Program-made: the position numbers and the translations under genes
Source of the DNA: Acetobacter orientalis
GTDB taxonomy: Bacteria; Pseudomonadota; Alphaproteobacteria; Acetobacterales; Acetobacteraceae
Assembly: GCF_000963965.1 (NCBI RefSeq)
Contig: NZ_BAMX01000006.1
Coordinates: forward strand, 124,001-188,000
Reading direction: 5' to 3'
Length of the DNA stretch: 64,000 nucleotides
Shown here: in pieces, positions 42,807 to 52,224 of the stretch
Numbering within the stretch: position 1 is the stretch's first letter
How the letters are laid out: the number at the start of each line of letters is the position of its first letter
The notes under the pieces: generated by a model
Told to the model about the DNA's origin: nothing
Seen by the model: only the letters and a program-made list of their open reading frames with translations
The model's database searches: none

Positions 42807-44966
42807 TTATTTGTTTTTCAATTTTGCATCCCATGCGGCGCGTATTTCTGCCGGGGTCATGTGGTGGGGTTTGGCTGCAGGTTTGGGCGTTGCCTGTTTT
42901 TTGGTTTTAGGCTGTGTGGCTTTGGCTTTTTGGCTGCCCTTAGCAACTGTGCCGCCTTTTGTGCCAGGTGCGTGAGAGAGTGCGCCGGGGGCTATGCCAG
43001 CGGCGGGGTTATTATTAACCTCTTGCACAGCGCGGCTGCATAAAGACTTATCACCCACGCCAAACTGGATGGTGGGCAAGAGGGCGAGAGGAGGGAACAC
43101 AAACCCAAGCCCTGCTGCGGCTGCGGCTCTTCCTAAAATTTCTGCCCCCGGCAAAACAGTGGGTGATTTAAGGTGCCCATTGATATGAAACGCACCGGGG
43201 AGCGAGGCAATGGTTAGGCCTTGTGAGCGTGTTGTAAGCGCATAATCGAGTGTGTTGTTGCGAAAATTGATTGTGCCTTGGCCTAAAGTGCGCGCCTCAC
43301 CTGTTTCGAGCAGTAAGGTGTTGGTTGAGGCAATGCCATTTTTAAGCGGCATATCGGCAATAAAGCATTTTATGTCTGTATGCGCAGGCAGGCCCAAAGC
43401 ACTTAAAATGGCGTTACCCAGTTGTAGGCCCAGAATATTGGGTAGAATAGCAGTAATATCGCCCCCTTGGTCGAGCACCAACGTAAGGCCACCATTACCC
43501 GCAGCCATAAGGCTGGCAATGGAGTTACCTTTTGCTTTCAACGTCATATGGCCGCCAATAATACCGCGGGCTTTTGAATCTGCTGTGGCCTGCATAATGC
43601 GGGCAAGGTCTATACGGGCAAAGTCTATTTTGGCGTCTGTATTAAAGAGTTTGCCGTCGGGTTTGAGTGTGGCTGCACTGGCCAGAGTACCGTTACCCAC
43701 AGCAAAATTGAGCCGTTTTAGGGTAATGGCACCGTCAGTTATAAAAAACTCTGCGTCTATATTATCGAGTGGTAGTTTTTTGTTTTCAATGTGTGCACCT
43801 TTATAGGTGACGTGCGCATTAATAGCGTTGAGCTTGGGAATATTAATGGGGGTATCGGGCAGAACCGTGTTGCTTTTGGCTTCTGCTTTTTCTTCAGCTT
43901 TTGTTTTGCTGGGTTTGGCACCAATAAAGCCACCAAGGTCAACCAGATCAACCTGTTTTGAAAACAGGTTGGCGTCTACAGAGAGTGGTTTGTTGTGCGG
44001 GTCTACGGTAATGGTGCCGCCAATATCGCTTTGACCCATTTTGCCCTGAAACTCTTTAAACGTAATATGTGTAGGCGTGTAATCGAGCATGCCGGTTACG
44101 TTGTAAGCGGGAGTGCGCGGAATAGGCACACCTGTAAGCGGGTACAGCAAAGACATGTCTGGCCCTGCAAAATGTAATTTTAACTGTGCACCACCCAAAA
44201 CAAGAGGGTGCTCAATCTGGCCTTGTAGGCGTGCTGTGGTGGGGCCGTTCTGAACGTGTAAATCAACTGGGTAGGGGTTTGTGTCTGCCACAAAAGACAG
44301 AAGCGCACCGCCAATAAACTGGGCTGTAATAGGCTGCTGCGCGTAGCGGCCTTTGGCGTTTACGGTAATGGTGCCACGGCTTCTGCCTTCGGGGGGCGTT
44401 GTCTGCACAGCCATGGTCATATCTGCCTGAAGGGGGGCATGCTGTAGGTGCAGGGTGCCAGAGGTTATGCGTAGCTCACCAATTTCTGGCAGGGTTATTT
44501 TAGTGTTTGGTTCAGCGTTTGCGCTTTTGGGGGCCTCTTTGCCATCTTCTGTAAACGTGTAGTTATTCACACCATCTTTGCGGGCCAGAATATCAAGCTG
44601 TGGGGTATCAAGCGCAATAAGGGGCAGCCGCAGCGTGTGGTGCCATAGGTAAGACCAGACATCGAGTGAGACACTTAAGCTCTTGGCCTCTGCAAACGGG
44701 GCTTTTTCTTGTGCAAAAGTTTGGGGCTGCTCACTGTGTAGCCCTTCTACACGCACCGTGGTGACCCGGCCTAGCGCAACATGCAGGTGGGTTATGGTCG
44801 TTTTACGGTGCAGAAATGCTGTAGCGCGGCTATTAACCAAAGGCACAAACCAGTCCCAAGACCAAAAGACAATAAGCAGCACCAAGGCCAGAGCAAAACA
44901 GGCCAAGCCAGTTAAAACGGGGTGCTTTTTGGCGGGGCTAAGAAGTTGGGGTGTTTGTGTGGTCAT
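42807..44966 (-). CDS. AsmA family envelope protein
   Basis: The 719-residue protein is anchored by one N-terminal helix (VLTGLACFALALVLLIVFWS) and has a long periplasmic domain of the AsmA type, now seen as a lipid-transport bridge family (with TamB and YhdP) that carries phospholipid between the membranes. The C-terminal region GLTIASLPGAFHINGHLKSP and LGFVFPPLALLPTIQFG are typical. A lysine, alanine and proline-rich tail (TKKQATPKPAAKP) ends in HHMTPAEIRAAWDAKLKNK, which looks like an added motif. ATG 44966 has GGAGGG upstream. Confidence 0.9.
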   Translation of the reverse strand: MTTQTPQLLSPAKKHPVLTGLACFALALVLLIVFWSWDWFVPLVNSRATAFLHRKTTITHLHVALGRVTTVRVEGLHSEQPQTFAQEKAPFAEAKSLSVSLDVWSYLWHHTLRLPLIALDTPQLDILARKDGVNNYTFTEDGKEAPKSANAEPNTKITLPEIGELRITSGTLHLQHAPLQADMTMAVQTTPPEGRSRGTITVNAKGRYAQQPITAQFIGGALLSFVADTNPYPVDLHVQNGPTTARLQGQIEHPLVLGGAQLKLHFAGPDMSLLYPLTGVPIPRTPAYNVTGMLDYTPTHITFKEFQGKMGQSDIGGTITVDPHNKPLSVDANLFSKQVDLVDLGGFIGAKPSKTKAEEKAEAKSNTVLPDTPINIPKLNAINAHVTYKGAHIENKKLPLDNIDAEFFITDGAITLKRLNFAVGNGTLASAATLKPDGKLFNTDAKIDFARIDLARIMQATADSKARGIIGGHMTLKAKGNSIASLMAAGNGGLTLVLDQGGDITAILPNILGLQLGNAILSALGLPAHTDIKCFIADMPLKNGIASTNTLLLETGEARTLGQGTINFRNNTLDYALTTRSQGLTIASLPGAFHINGHLKSPTVLPGAEILGRAAAAAGLGFVFPPLALLPTIQFGVGDKSLCSRAVQEVNNNPAAGIAPGALSHAPGTKGGTVAKGSQKAKATQPKTKKQATPKPAAKPHHMTPAEIRAAWDAKLKNK

Positions 44967-45026
44967 GACAGCCCTCCGATACCATGGAACGTAAAGAGAG
45001 GGCTGTTGAAATGCTGTCTGTATGCC

Positions 45027-45067
45027 ATGACCTGACCGTTTGAAAAATAAGGACTCTATCAGGTCAT
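45027..45067. promoter_or_regulatory. inverted repeat upstream of the AsmA gene
   Basis: ATGACCTGA at 45027-45035 and TCAGGTCAT at 45059-45067 are perfect 9-base arms 23 bases apart, 60-100 bases upstream of the AsmA start. No T-run follows the repeat, so a regulator binding site is more likely than a terminator. Confidence 0.35.
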
Positions 45068-45116
45068 AAAAACGTATGGCGTGGAAAGTTGGTTCCGGTG
45101 AAACGGAGGAACTTTC

Positions 45117-47918
45117 TTAGCCGAAGGCGCCTATTTCATGCATAATGGCAACACTAATCTCGTGCATAAGCTCGTAAAGCTGACGCATCGGAATAAAGAT
45201 TGTCTGATGCTCGCGGTTATACAGGCTTTCTTCACGCAGGCCTGTGGGTTCATGAAAATCGAGAGTGGAGACGGTCGTTCCTGCAGAGAAAATGGTGTCC
45301 ATTTCTTGCAAGACCCCCGGTATGTCTAGGCACAGAATTTGCTGCATCATAACATCGTGGTTAAAGCCGCTGCGGGGCATAAAGTAAGGTATATTGCAGG
45401 CCAGCAACCAAATGCGCTCAATCAGGGCAATACGTATGGCATGCAGCGCGCGCAGCCTGTCTGAGCCATGGGGGGCATCTTCCCATGCTTCGCGCACGGC
45501 AAGGTGGTCTGCCTGAATACGGCGGAACATGGCGTGCAGGTCTGAGGAGAACCCGAGTTTTTCAAGGTCTTTCATAATAGCAAGAAAGGCCGTGCGCTGG
45601 TGCCGCTGTGGGGCATGCGTTGCGCGGTCTAGCCAGAAATCTGGGTCGAGCAGGTGAATAACGGATTTTAACACCCGGTCATCTGATACGGTGAGCGCAT
45701 GGCGTGCGAAGTCGAGCGCTCTGTGAAAGCGCGGGCTTGAGGTATTGAACGTTTCAAACGTTTCGGGGTGGCGCAGTATGGCAGCGCCAAGGCCCTGTAG
45801 CGTGTTAGCGCACCAGCCAAGCTGTTGCAGAATGGCGTTATTAGGTATGGCGCGTAGCTGGCTGGGGTGGCTGATACGGCTACGGTTTGCGCTTTCTGCA
45901 CTCTGGCGTGCAGGGGGGCGGGAGCCTGTGCGGTCTATAAGGGCAGGGCCAAAGGCCCCCAGCAAGGCGGCATAGCCGGGGTCTTCAACAAGGCGTGTCA
46001 TGCCTTCGGCAATGCTTGAGAAAAAGTCTGATGAAAAATCAGGCTGCTCATATACCGGGTCTGCTTCGGCCTGAAGCGGCGTGAACAGGTACTCGGCAAT
46101 GGTTGCCACCGTGGCCCCGGCTAGGTCTGGGGTGCCAAAGAGCAGGTAGCCGTCGCCTCCCTGAAAAGCGGTTTCTTCTCGGCAGACCATGCCGGAGGCT
46201 GCAAATTTGGCGCGGGTATAGTGGGGTGAGAGGTAGCTTAACCGGTCAGAAAGCCTAAAGGGGTGCGCCCCACGGCCAATACTTTCACCATGCGTGTCAA
46301 AAAACACGACGGTAATGTCTTTTAAGCCCCATTGTGCCAACAGGTCATGAATGCGCAGGCGCAGGCGCTCAATAAGGTTAGTGGCGGCAAGCTGGCCAAT
46401 ATAACGCCCCGAGTCTGAATACCCGAACTGGAAGCAGATACGCCCCATGCGCTGCACATAAGCGCGCCATGCGGGGGAGCGTAGGGCTTCTTCTACAATG
46501 CGGTCGCCATTTTTCATGGCGTCTTCTGTTTCAAAGAGGGGGGAAATTTCTAGCTTGTCGGCAATGCCAAAATAGTGAGCCGCCCATAGAGCAGACAGTA
46601 ACGTGTAACCGCTTTCTGTTTCGGCAATTAGAAACCGGACTGGTGTGTCAGAATCGATATGTTTGAGAATCTGCGCCACTGTCATCATTAAGCGGCCAGC
46701 GGTTGAGGGGTCACCTAACAAAGACCCAAAGTCGACCGGTACGGGTTTTACCTGTTCCAGCGCCTCGTTTACGCGGGCGAGTAGGGCGCGGCGGTGGGCT
46801 GGGTTATCTGGGGTGTCCAGAATGTCCAGCTTTTGGCGTACAAAATTATGCACCTGTGTGGCGTTAAGGCGCACATGGGTGTGCGCTAGTGCCAAGCCGT
46901 GCGCTAAAAAGCCTGCGCGTGCTACAGCAAGCGGCAGTTGTGCCGCTTGGGGGGCAGCGTCAATAAGGGCTTGCAGATCTGTTGCTAGGTCAGACGCGGC
47001 GGTGAGTGCTGTGCCGTGGCTATTCACCAGTTTATCTGCAAACTCGGCTACCGCTTGGGGGCATGGGCTGTCTGGCGTGGCGTCAATTTGGCCACACACG
47101 CAGGTAATGGCTTGGTTAAGCCGTGTATGTAGGGCGGTGGCAGCAGGGGCATGCTGGGTAAGGTGGTGTTTAAGGCGCTCTAGTTGAAACAATTTCATAC
47201 GCAGGCGCAGGCGTAGCGTGTCCCACCAGCCAATATCTGTGCGGCCGTCTGTGTCGTAGCCAACCCAGCTTGTGGCAATAATGGGGGTAGGGGCAAGAGT
47301 TTGCCACTCGGTTGGCCATTCTTGCCGGGCGGTGCTGAGCAGCACAGCGTTAAGCTGGTCCATAGCATCACGCGCGCGGGTGATGGCTTGTGTGGCCAGC
47401 GTGAATTCTTCGTTCAGGGTTGGTGGGGCTACCCTGCGGTGGGTTTCAAAAAAAGGTGCTGTTTCGGGCAAAAGCGGTTGAGAAGCGCACTCAGCCAGTG
47501 CGCTGTAAACCGTGTTATCCAGTGCAAAGGTGGGGTGTGCGGTAAAGACCGCAGCAAAGCGCGTGGGGGTAAGGGCCGCATTAAAGGCTTGGGCTGTATG
47601 CTCAGGCAGGCTGGCAATAAGCTGGGCGGTACTCTCATGCAGCCTTTGCTGGGTGCTTTGGGGTGTTGTGCCACCAACATAGCGGTGCAGGCGGCCTGCG
47701 CGGCGCAGAAACGCGGTATCACGTATGCGCTGTATCTGTTTGGTAATGTCTTGCGTATGCAAAGTGCCGGTTGCAAGGGCATGGGCAACGCTTTGTGCCG
47801 CAGCGGTTACGGGGTTTGAGGTCTCAATACAGACCGCATCTTCTGGGGTGTTAAGGAGCGGTCTAAGGAATGCTTGAAACGCTTCAGGGAAAACCGAGAG
47901 GTCAAAACGAGGAGCCAT
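45117..47918 (-). CDS. divergent phosphoenolpyruvate carboxylase-like protein
   Basis: The 933-residue protein spans the whole PEP carboxylase fold. Kept features are the catalytic-histidine motif TAHPTF (H128), ISPLFET and FGYSDS with the two metal-ligand acids, IGRG (R549) and the GSRP and LRAIP motifs. Unlike the E. coli enzyme, YSDSAKDAG reads YSDSGRYIG, the FHGRGGTIGRG loop reads FDTHGESIGRG at 540-550, and the C-terminal RNTG is replaced by EIGAFG. Start ATG 47918 is chosen over an upstream TTG. It may be an unusual carboxylase or a paralogue with another role. Confidence 0.82.
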   Translation of the reverse strand: MAPRFDLSVFPEAFQAFLRPLLNTPEDAVCIETSNPVTAAAQSVAHALATGTLHTQDITKQIQRIRDTAFLRRAGRLHRYVGGTTPQSTQQRLHESTAQLIASLPEHTAQAFNAALTPTRFAAVFTAHPTFALDNTVYSALAECASQPLLPETAPFFETHRRVAPPTLNEEFTLATQAITRARDAMDQLNAVLLSTARQEWPTEWQTLAPTPIIATSWVGYDTDGRTDIGWWDTLRLRLRMKLFQLERLKHHLTQHAPAATALHTRLNQAITCVCGQIDATPDSPCPQAVAEFADKLVNSHGTALTAASDLATDLQALIDAAPQAAQLPLAVARAGFLAHGLALAHTHVRLNATQVHNFVRQKLDILDTPDNPAHRRALLARVNEALEQVKPVPVDFGSLLGDPSTAGRLMMTVAQILKHIDSDTPVRFLIAETESGYTLLSALWAAHYFGIADKLEISPLFETEDAMKNGDRIVEEALRSPAWRAYVQRMGRICFQFGYSDSGRYIGQLAATNLIERLRLRIHDLLAQWGLKDITVVFFDTHGESIGRGAHPFRLSDRLSYLSPHYTRAKFAASGMVCREETAFQGGDGYLLFGTPDLAGATVATIAEYLFTPLQAEADPVYEQPDFSSDFFSSIAEGMTRLVEDPGYAALLGAFGPALIDRTGSRPPARQSAESANRSRISHPSQLRAIPNNAILQQLGWCANTLQGLGAAILRHPETFETFNTSSPRFHRALDFARHALTVSDDRVLKSVIHLLDPDFWLDRATHAPQRHQRTAFLAIMKDLEKLGFSSDLHAMFRRIQADHLAVREAWEDAPHGSDRLRALHAIRIALIERIWLLACNIPYFMPRSGFNHDVMMQQILCLDIPGVLQEMDTIFSAGTTVSTLDFHEPTGLREESLYNREHQTIFIPMRQLYELMHEISVAIMHEIGAFG

Positions 47919-48040
47919 CTGCAATTACACTTATTGTTGTTAGGCAAAGGTTAGAAAGAACAGTTTCATGTCTGGGCCTACTCAGCAACAGGCTTCACGC
48001 ACTCTTGGGGTGAAAGGCTGAGAGTGCTATCGAGTTAAGC

Positions 48041-49339
48041 ATGACATCGTATCCTGAAAGTGACGCAGATAAAGCCGCCCGCCAAACCCTAAAACGCTAC
48101 CAGCGCGGGGCAACCGGACTGCTGGTTTTTATGGGTGGGCTTACCGTTGCAGGCTATGCAGCCCCTGCTGCGGGCTGGGTGAAAGATGGCTTTTGGCTTG
48201 AAATGCTGCGTGCGGGTGCGCGTGCAGGTGTGGTTGGCGGGCTGGCAGACTGGTTTGCTGTGGTGGCCCTATTTAGGCACCCTTTAGGCATACCTATTCC
48301 GCACACTGCGATTCTCCCTGCCCAAAAAGAGCGTTTGGGCCGCGCCTTGGGGCGGTTTGTTTCTGGGCAGGTTTTTACAGAAAAAGAAGTGTCGCGCGTG
48401 TTGGCGCAGGTCGATCTGCCAACTTTCTTGGCGAATATGATGGACGACCCCGCAACGCGCGAGACCATTACCCGCTCTCTTTTGTCGTCCATGCCGCAAA
48501 TGCTCGACAGGTTGGAAGATGGGCGGGCCAGCACGGCCATAAGCAAAGCCTTGCCGCGCTTGTTGGGCGGTAACAATTTGGCCCCTATTGTGGCCAAAGC
48601 CCTACGGAGCCTTGTAGATGATGACCGCCACCAAGAAGTGCTGTCTTACTTTTTAAGCCAGATAAAAGATGGTTTGCAGGCCAAAGAAGGGGCCTTGCGC
48701 AGCATGATTGAAGACCGCGTGCGAGAGCAGGGCGGGCGGATTTTAGGCTGGGCGATTGGTGGGTCTATTGCTACCCGGGTTTTGATGGCGGCCAGTAAAG
48801 AGCTGGAGCGCGTTGACCCCCAAAATTCAAGCCTGCGTGAAGGTTTTACCACATGGGTACGCGGCCAGATTGACCGCATTGAAACAGACCCCGAGCGCGG
48901 GGCCGAAATTTCACAGACCGTTATGGGCGTGCTCTCACATGAGAGTGTGACCGTATGGTGGGGGGACATATGGCAGCGTTTCCGGCGCATGGTAGAGGCC
49001 GACGTTGAAGACCCAGATGGCCGCATTGCCTCGGTTATTCAGGAGGCCTTGGCTGGTATGGCGCAACAGGCCCGGCACGATGCCGTTTTGCGGCACAAGA
49101 TTATGGAAAGCGTGAACAAAGCGGTCTTTAAGGCGTTACCTTTTGTACGGGAACAAATGGCAGACTTTATTGCCAAGGTCGTTGCCGGGTGGGACGCCGT
49201 GCAAATTGCTGAAAAGCTGGAACTGCGTGTTGGTAAAGACCTCCAGTTTGTCAGGTTTAACGGCACGTTAGTCGGATTCGGGGTGGGGGCATTACTGTTT
49301 GCCATCTTGAGAGGGTTGTTTGGCATTAACGCCCAGTAA
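48041..49339 (+). CDS. DUF445 membrane protein (YjiN/YheB-like)
   Basis: The 432-residue protein has an N-terminal membrane segment (GATGLLVFMGGLTVAGYAA), the conserved GGLADWFAVVALFRHPLGIPIPHTAI, a long helical middle and a C-terminal membrane helix (LVGFGVGALLFAILRGLFG). This is the DUF445 pattern; the function is unknown. ATG 48041 has only a weak ribosome-binding site. It is divergent from the PEP carboxylase-like gene and upstream of the SUF operon by 140 bases. Confidence 0.9.
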   Translation: MTSYPESDADKAARQTLKRYQRGATGLLVFMGGLTVAGYAAPAAGWVKDGFWLEMLRAGARAGVVGGLADWFAVVALFRHPLGIPIPHTAILPAQKERLGRALGRFVSGQVFTEKEVSRVLAQVDLPTFLANMMDDPATRETITRSLLSSMPQMLDRLEDGRASTAISKALPRLLGGNNLAPIVAKALRSLVDDDRHQEVLSYFLSQIKDGLQAKEGALRSMIEDRVREQGGRILGWAIGGSIATRVLMAASKELERVDPQNSSLREGFTTWVRGQIDRIETDPERGAEISQTVMGVLSHESVTVWWGDIWQRFRRMVEADVEDPDGRIASVIQEALAGMAQQARHDAVLRHKIMESVNKAVFKALPFVREQMADFIAKVVAGWDAVQIAEKLELRVGKDLQFVRFNGTLVGFGVGALLFAILRGLFGINAQ

Positions 49340-49407
49340 GGGGTGATGGCCCTGAGTTGCAGCACACATCACGTTTGCGCGGTATGCCAGATTGGTGTGG
49401 TTTTGGG

Positions 49408-49481
49408 TTGACGTTTACAGGACTTCGTCCCATGTGTCTCAAACAGGACCTAACAGGTCTCCAATCAGGTGATGCAGGATA
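49408..49481 (+). promoter_or_regulatory. candidate promoter/operator of the SUF operon
   Basis: TTGACG at 49408-49413 could be a -35 element, but the matching -10 is poor. Downstream, ACAGGAC occurs at 49417-49423 and 49443-49449, ACAGGTC at 49453-49459, and GACCT-AAC-AGGTC at 49447-49459 is a 13-base palindrome 22 bases before the regulator ATG. The arrangement suggests an autoregulatory site for the Rrf2 protein. Confidence 0.4.
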
Positions 49482-49946
49482 ATGCTGAAACTTTCCCGGC
49501 TGGCTGACTACGCGGTCGTTATACTTGTTAATCTTGGCGACCAAGATGGTGTCGTGACTTCTCCGTTTCTGGCATCAGAAACGGGCGTGCCCGAGCCAAC
49601 GGTTGCAAAAATTCTCAAAGTGCTTTCGGCCAACAAGTTTGTGCTGTCCCAGCGGGGGGCAAAAGGCGGCTACCGCTTAGCACGCCCCTTGGCTGAAATT
49701 TCGGTAGCAAGCGTTATTTCTGCTGTTGATGGCCGCATTGCCCTGACCGCCTGTGTTGAAGGTGGGGAGTGTGATGCCGGAGTATCCTGCGGGCTATGCG
49801 GCAGTTGGGATACGATCAATAAAGCCATCAGAGATACACTTGAAGCCATCTCTCTGGAGACCATGCGGCAGAACAGCACATGTGGCTCTGCCCTGATGGC
49901 AAAAAACCAGTTTGGTGGTGTTAGCACACGATGTGGAGGGGCTTGA
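49482..49946 (+). CDS. SUF operon transcriptional regulator (Rrf2 family)
   Basis: The 154-residue winged-helix protein (MLKLSRLADYAVVIL, then GVPEPTVAKILKVLSANKFV and QRGAKGGYRLARP) carries C91, C97 and C103, the spacing of the IscR iron-sulfur ligands. It therefore probably senses Fe-S status and controls the operon it heads. A further cysteine, C106, lies beside them. sufB starts 3 bases after its stop. Repeats upstream at 49417-49459 are candidate operators. Confidence 0.93.
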   Translation: MLKLSRLADYAVVILVNLGDQDGVVTSPFLASETGVPEPTVAKILKVLSANKFVLSQRGAKGGYRLARPLAEISVASVISAVDGRIALTACVEGGECDAGVSCGLCGSWDTINKAIRDTLEAISLETMRQNSTCGSALMAKNQFGGVSTRCGGA

Positions 49947-49949
49947 TCT

Positions 49950-51440
49950 ATGCCAGCAGTGACAGAAACCCGCGAAGCGGTCGAAAAACTGGGGCAATCC
50001 TCCTACAAATGGGGGTTTGAGACCGATATTGATATGGATCTCGCCCCTAAAGGCTTGAATGAAGACACCATTCGTCTGATTTCTGCCCGTAAGGAAGAGC
50101 CAGAGTGGCTGCTTGAATGGCGCTTGGCCGCCTACCATGCGTGGCTGCAAATGGAAGAGCCCAAATGGGCCAAGGTGGCGTACCCACCCATCGATTATCA
50201 AGATGCCCATTATTACGCGGCCCCCAAGAAAAAGCCCGGCCCCAAATCTTTGGACGAAGTCGACCCTGAACTGCTGCGTACCTATGAAAAATTGGGTATT
50301 CCGTTGCATGAGCAGGCTATGCTGGCTGGCGTAGAAGTGCCAGAGGGTGAAGAAGCCCGTATGCCTGTAGCGGTTGATGCCGTGTTTGACAGTGTGTCTG
50401 TGGTCACAACCTTCCGCAAAACGTTGGAAGAAGCAGGCGTTATTTTTTGTCCTATTTCAGAAGCGGTAAAAGACCACCCAGACTTGGTACGTAAATATCT
50501 GGGCAGTGTTGTACCCACGGGCGATAATTTTTACGCCGCACTCAATTCTGCGGTGTTTACGGATGGCTCCTTTGTCTATGTGCCCAAAGGGGTGCGTTGC
50601 CCCATGGAGCTTTCAACCTACTTCCGTATTAATGCGCGTAACACAGGGCAGTTTGAACGCACCCTGATTGTGGTGGAAGACGGTGCCTCGGTTTCTTACC
50701 TTGAAGGCTGCACCGCCCCTATGCGCGATGAAAACCAGCTACACGCGGCTGTGGTTGAGTTGGTGGCTATGGAAGATGCCTCCATCAAATATTCCACCGT
50801 GCAGAACTGGTACCCCGGCGATGAAAATGGTCGTGGCGGTATTTATAACTTTGTGACCAAGCGTGGCGCATGCCGTGGTGCTCGCTCCAAAATATCTTGG
50901 ACACAAGTTGAAACTGGCTCTGCTATTACATGGAAGTATCCGTCCTGCATTTTGCAGGGTGAAGGTTCTGTGGGTGAGTTTTACTCGGTTGCGGTGACAA
51001 ACAACCACCAGCAGGCAGATACCGGCACAAAAATGATTCATATTGGGCGCAATACGCGCTCAACCATCATTGCTAAAACCATTAGTGCCGGTAAGTCAGA
51101 CAGTACTTACCGTGGGTTGGTGCGTGTGCTGCCTAAAGCTTCTGGCGCACGTAACTTTACGCAGTGCGATAGCTTGTTGATTGGCGACCAGTGCGGGGCG
51201 CATACCGTGCCCTACATTGAAAACCGGAACATGAAGGCCCGTATTGAACACGAGGCCACGACGTCCAAAATTTCAGAAGACCAACTGTTCTATTGCCGCC
51301 AGCGTGGCCTGTCTGAAGAAGACGCCGTGGGGCTTATTGTGAACGGCTTCTGCCGAGACGTCTTAAAAGAGCTACCCATGGAATTTGCGGTAGAAGCTCA
51401 GAAATTGTTGCAGATTAGCCTTGAAGGCAGCGTAGGGTAA
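49950..51440 (+). CDS. sufB: Fe-S cluster assembly protein SufB
   Basis: SufB is the core scaffold of the SufBCD complex where the cluster is built. The 496-residue protein shows the SufB signatures [41 protein letters not shown] and [27 protein letters not shown] stands nine bases before ATG 49950. It is the second gene of an eight-gene unit transcribed with sufC, sufD and sufS, and its product binds SufC and SufD. Confidence 0.97.
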   Translation: MPAVTETREAVEKLGQSSYKWGFETDIDMDLAPKGLNEDTIRLISARKEEPEWLLEWRLAAYHAWLQMEEPKWAKVAYPPIDYQDAHYYAAPKKKPGPKSLDEVDPELLRTYEKLGIPLHEQAMLAGVEVPEGEEARMPVAVDAVFDSVSVVTTFRKTLEEAGVIFCPISEAVKDHPDLVRKYLGSVVPTGDNFYAALNSAVFTDGSFVYVPKGVRCPMELSTYFRINARNTGQFERTLIVVEDGASVSYLEGCTAPMRDENQLHAAVVELVAMEDASIKYSTVQNWYPGDENGRGGIYNFVTKRGACRGARSKISWTQVETGSAITWKYPSCILQGEGSVGEFYSVAVTNNHQQADTGTKMIHIGRNTRSTIIAKTISAGKSDSTYRGLVRVLPKASGARNFTQCDSLLIGDQCGAHTVPYIENRNMKARIEHEATTSKISEDQLFYCRQRGLSEEDAVGLIVNGFCRDVLKELPMEFAVEAQKLLQISLEGSVG

Positions 51441-51453
51441 GGGAGTGCAAGAC

Positions 51454-52224
51454 ATGACCCAATTTTTGGATATTTCCGGTCTGTGCGCCCGGATTGATGC
51501 TGACGGGCAGGAAAAAGAAATTCTGCGCGGTGTAGACCTCAGCATTCCACCGGGTGAAGTGCACGCCATTATGGGGCCAAATGGCTGTGGTAAGTCTACC
51601 CTGTCTTACGTTCTGGCTGGGCGTGAAGACTATGAAGTAACCGCGGGCAGCGTGACCTTTCATGGTAAAGACCTGCTTGAAATGGAGCCAGAAGAGCGTG
51701 CTGCGGCTGGCCTGTTTTTGGCTTTTCAGGCACCTATTGAACTACCCGGCGTTAATAATGCCAACTTCTTGCGTACAGCCGTCAATGCCGTGCGCCGTGC
51801 CCGTGGGCAGGAAGAGCTGGATGCCGTAGCCTTTCTGAAAACCGCGCGTGAGGCCGCCAAGGCGCTTTCTATGGCGCCAGACATGCTGAAACGTAACGTC
51901 AATGTTGGCTTTTCAGGCGGTGAGAAAAAGCGCAACGAAGTGCTGCAAATGACCCTGCTGCAACCGTCTTTTGCTATTCTGGATGAAACAGATAGTGGGT
52001 TAGACGTTGATGCCCTGCGCATTGTGGCCGAAGGCGTTAACCGTATGCGCTCACCGCAGTTTTCTGCGCTGGTTATTACCCACCATAAGCGCCTGCTTGA
52101 TTACCTGAAGCCAGACCGTATTCACGTTATGGCAAAAGGCCGCATTATTCATTCTGGTGGCCCAGAACTGGCCGAGCAGATTGATACCGAAGGGTACACC
52201 CGCTTTCTTGCGGAGGCCGCGTGA
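51454..52224 (+). CDS. sufC: Fe-S cluster assembly ATPase SufC
   Basis: SufC is the soluble ABC-type ATPase that drives conformational change in SufBCD. The 256-residue protein has Walker A GPNGCGKST at 41-49, signature FSGGEKKRNE, Walker B FAILDETDSGLD and the SufC-typical FLAFQAPIELPGV. ATG 51454 has GGGAG eight bases upstream; a GTG three codons earlier is not used. The stop overlaps the sufD start as GTGA. Confidence 0.97.
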   Translation: MTQFLDISGLCARIDADGQEKEILRGVDLSIPPGEVHAIMGPNGCGKSTLSYVLAGREDYEVTAGSVTFHGKDLLEMEPEERAAAGLFLAFQAPIELPGVNNANFLRTAVNAVRRARGQEELDAVAFLKTAREAAKALSMAPDMLKRNVNVGFSGGEKKRNEVLQMTLLQPSFAILDETDSGLDVDALRIVAEGVNRMRSPQFSALVITHHKRLLDYLKPDRIHVMAKGRIIHSGGPELAEQIDTEGYTRFLAEAA

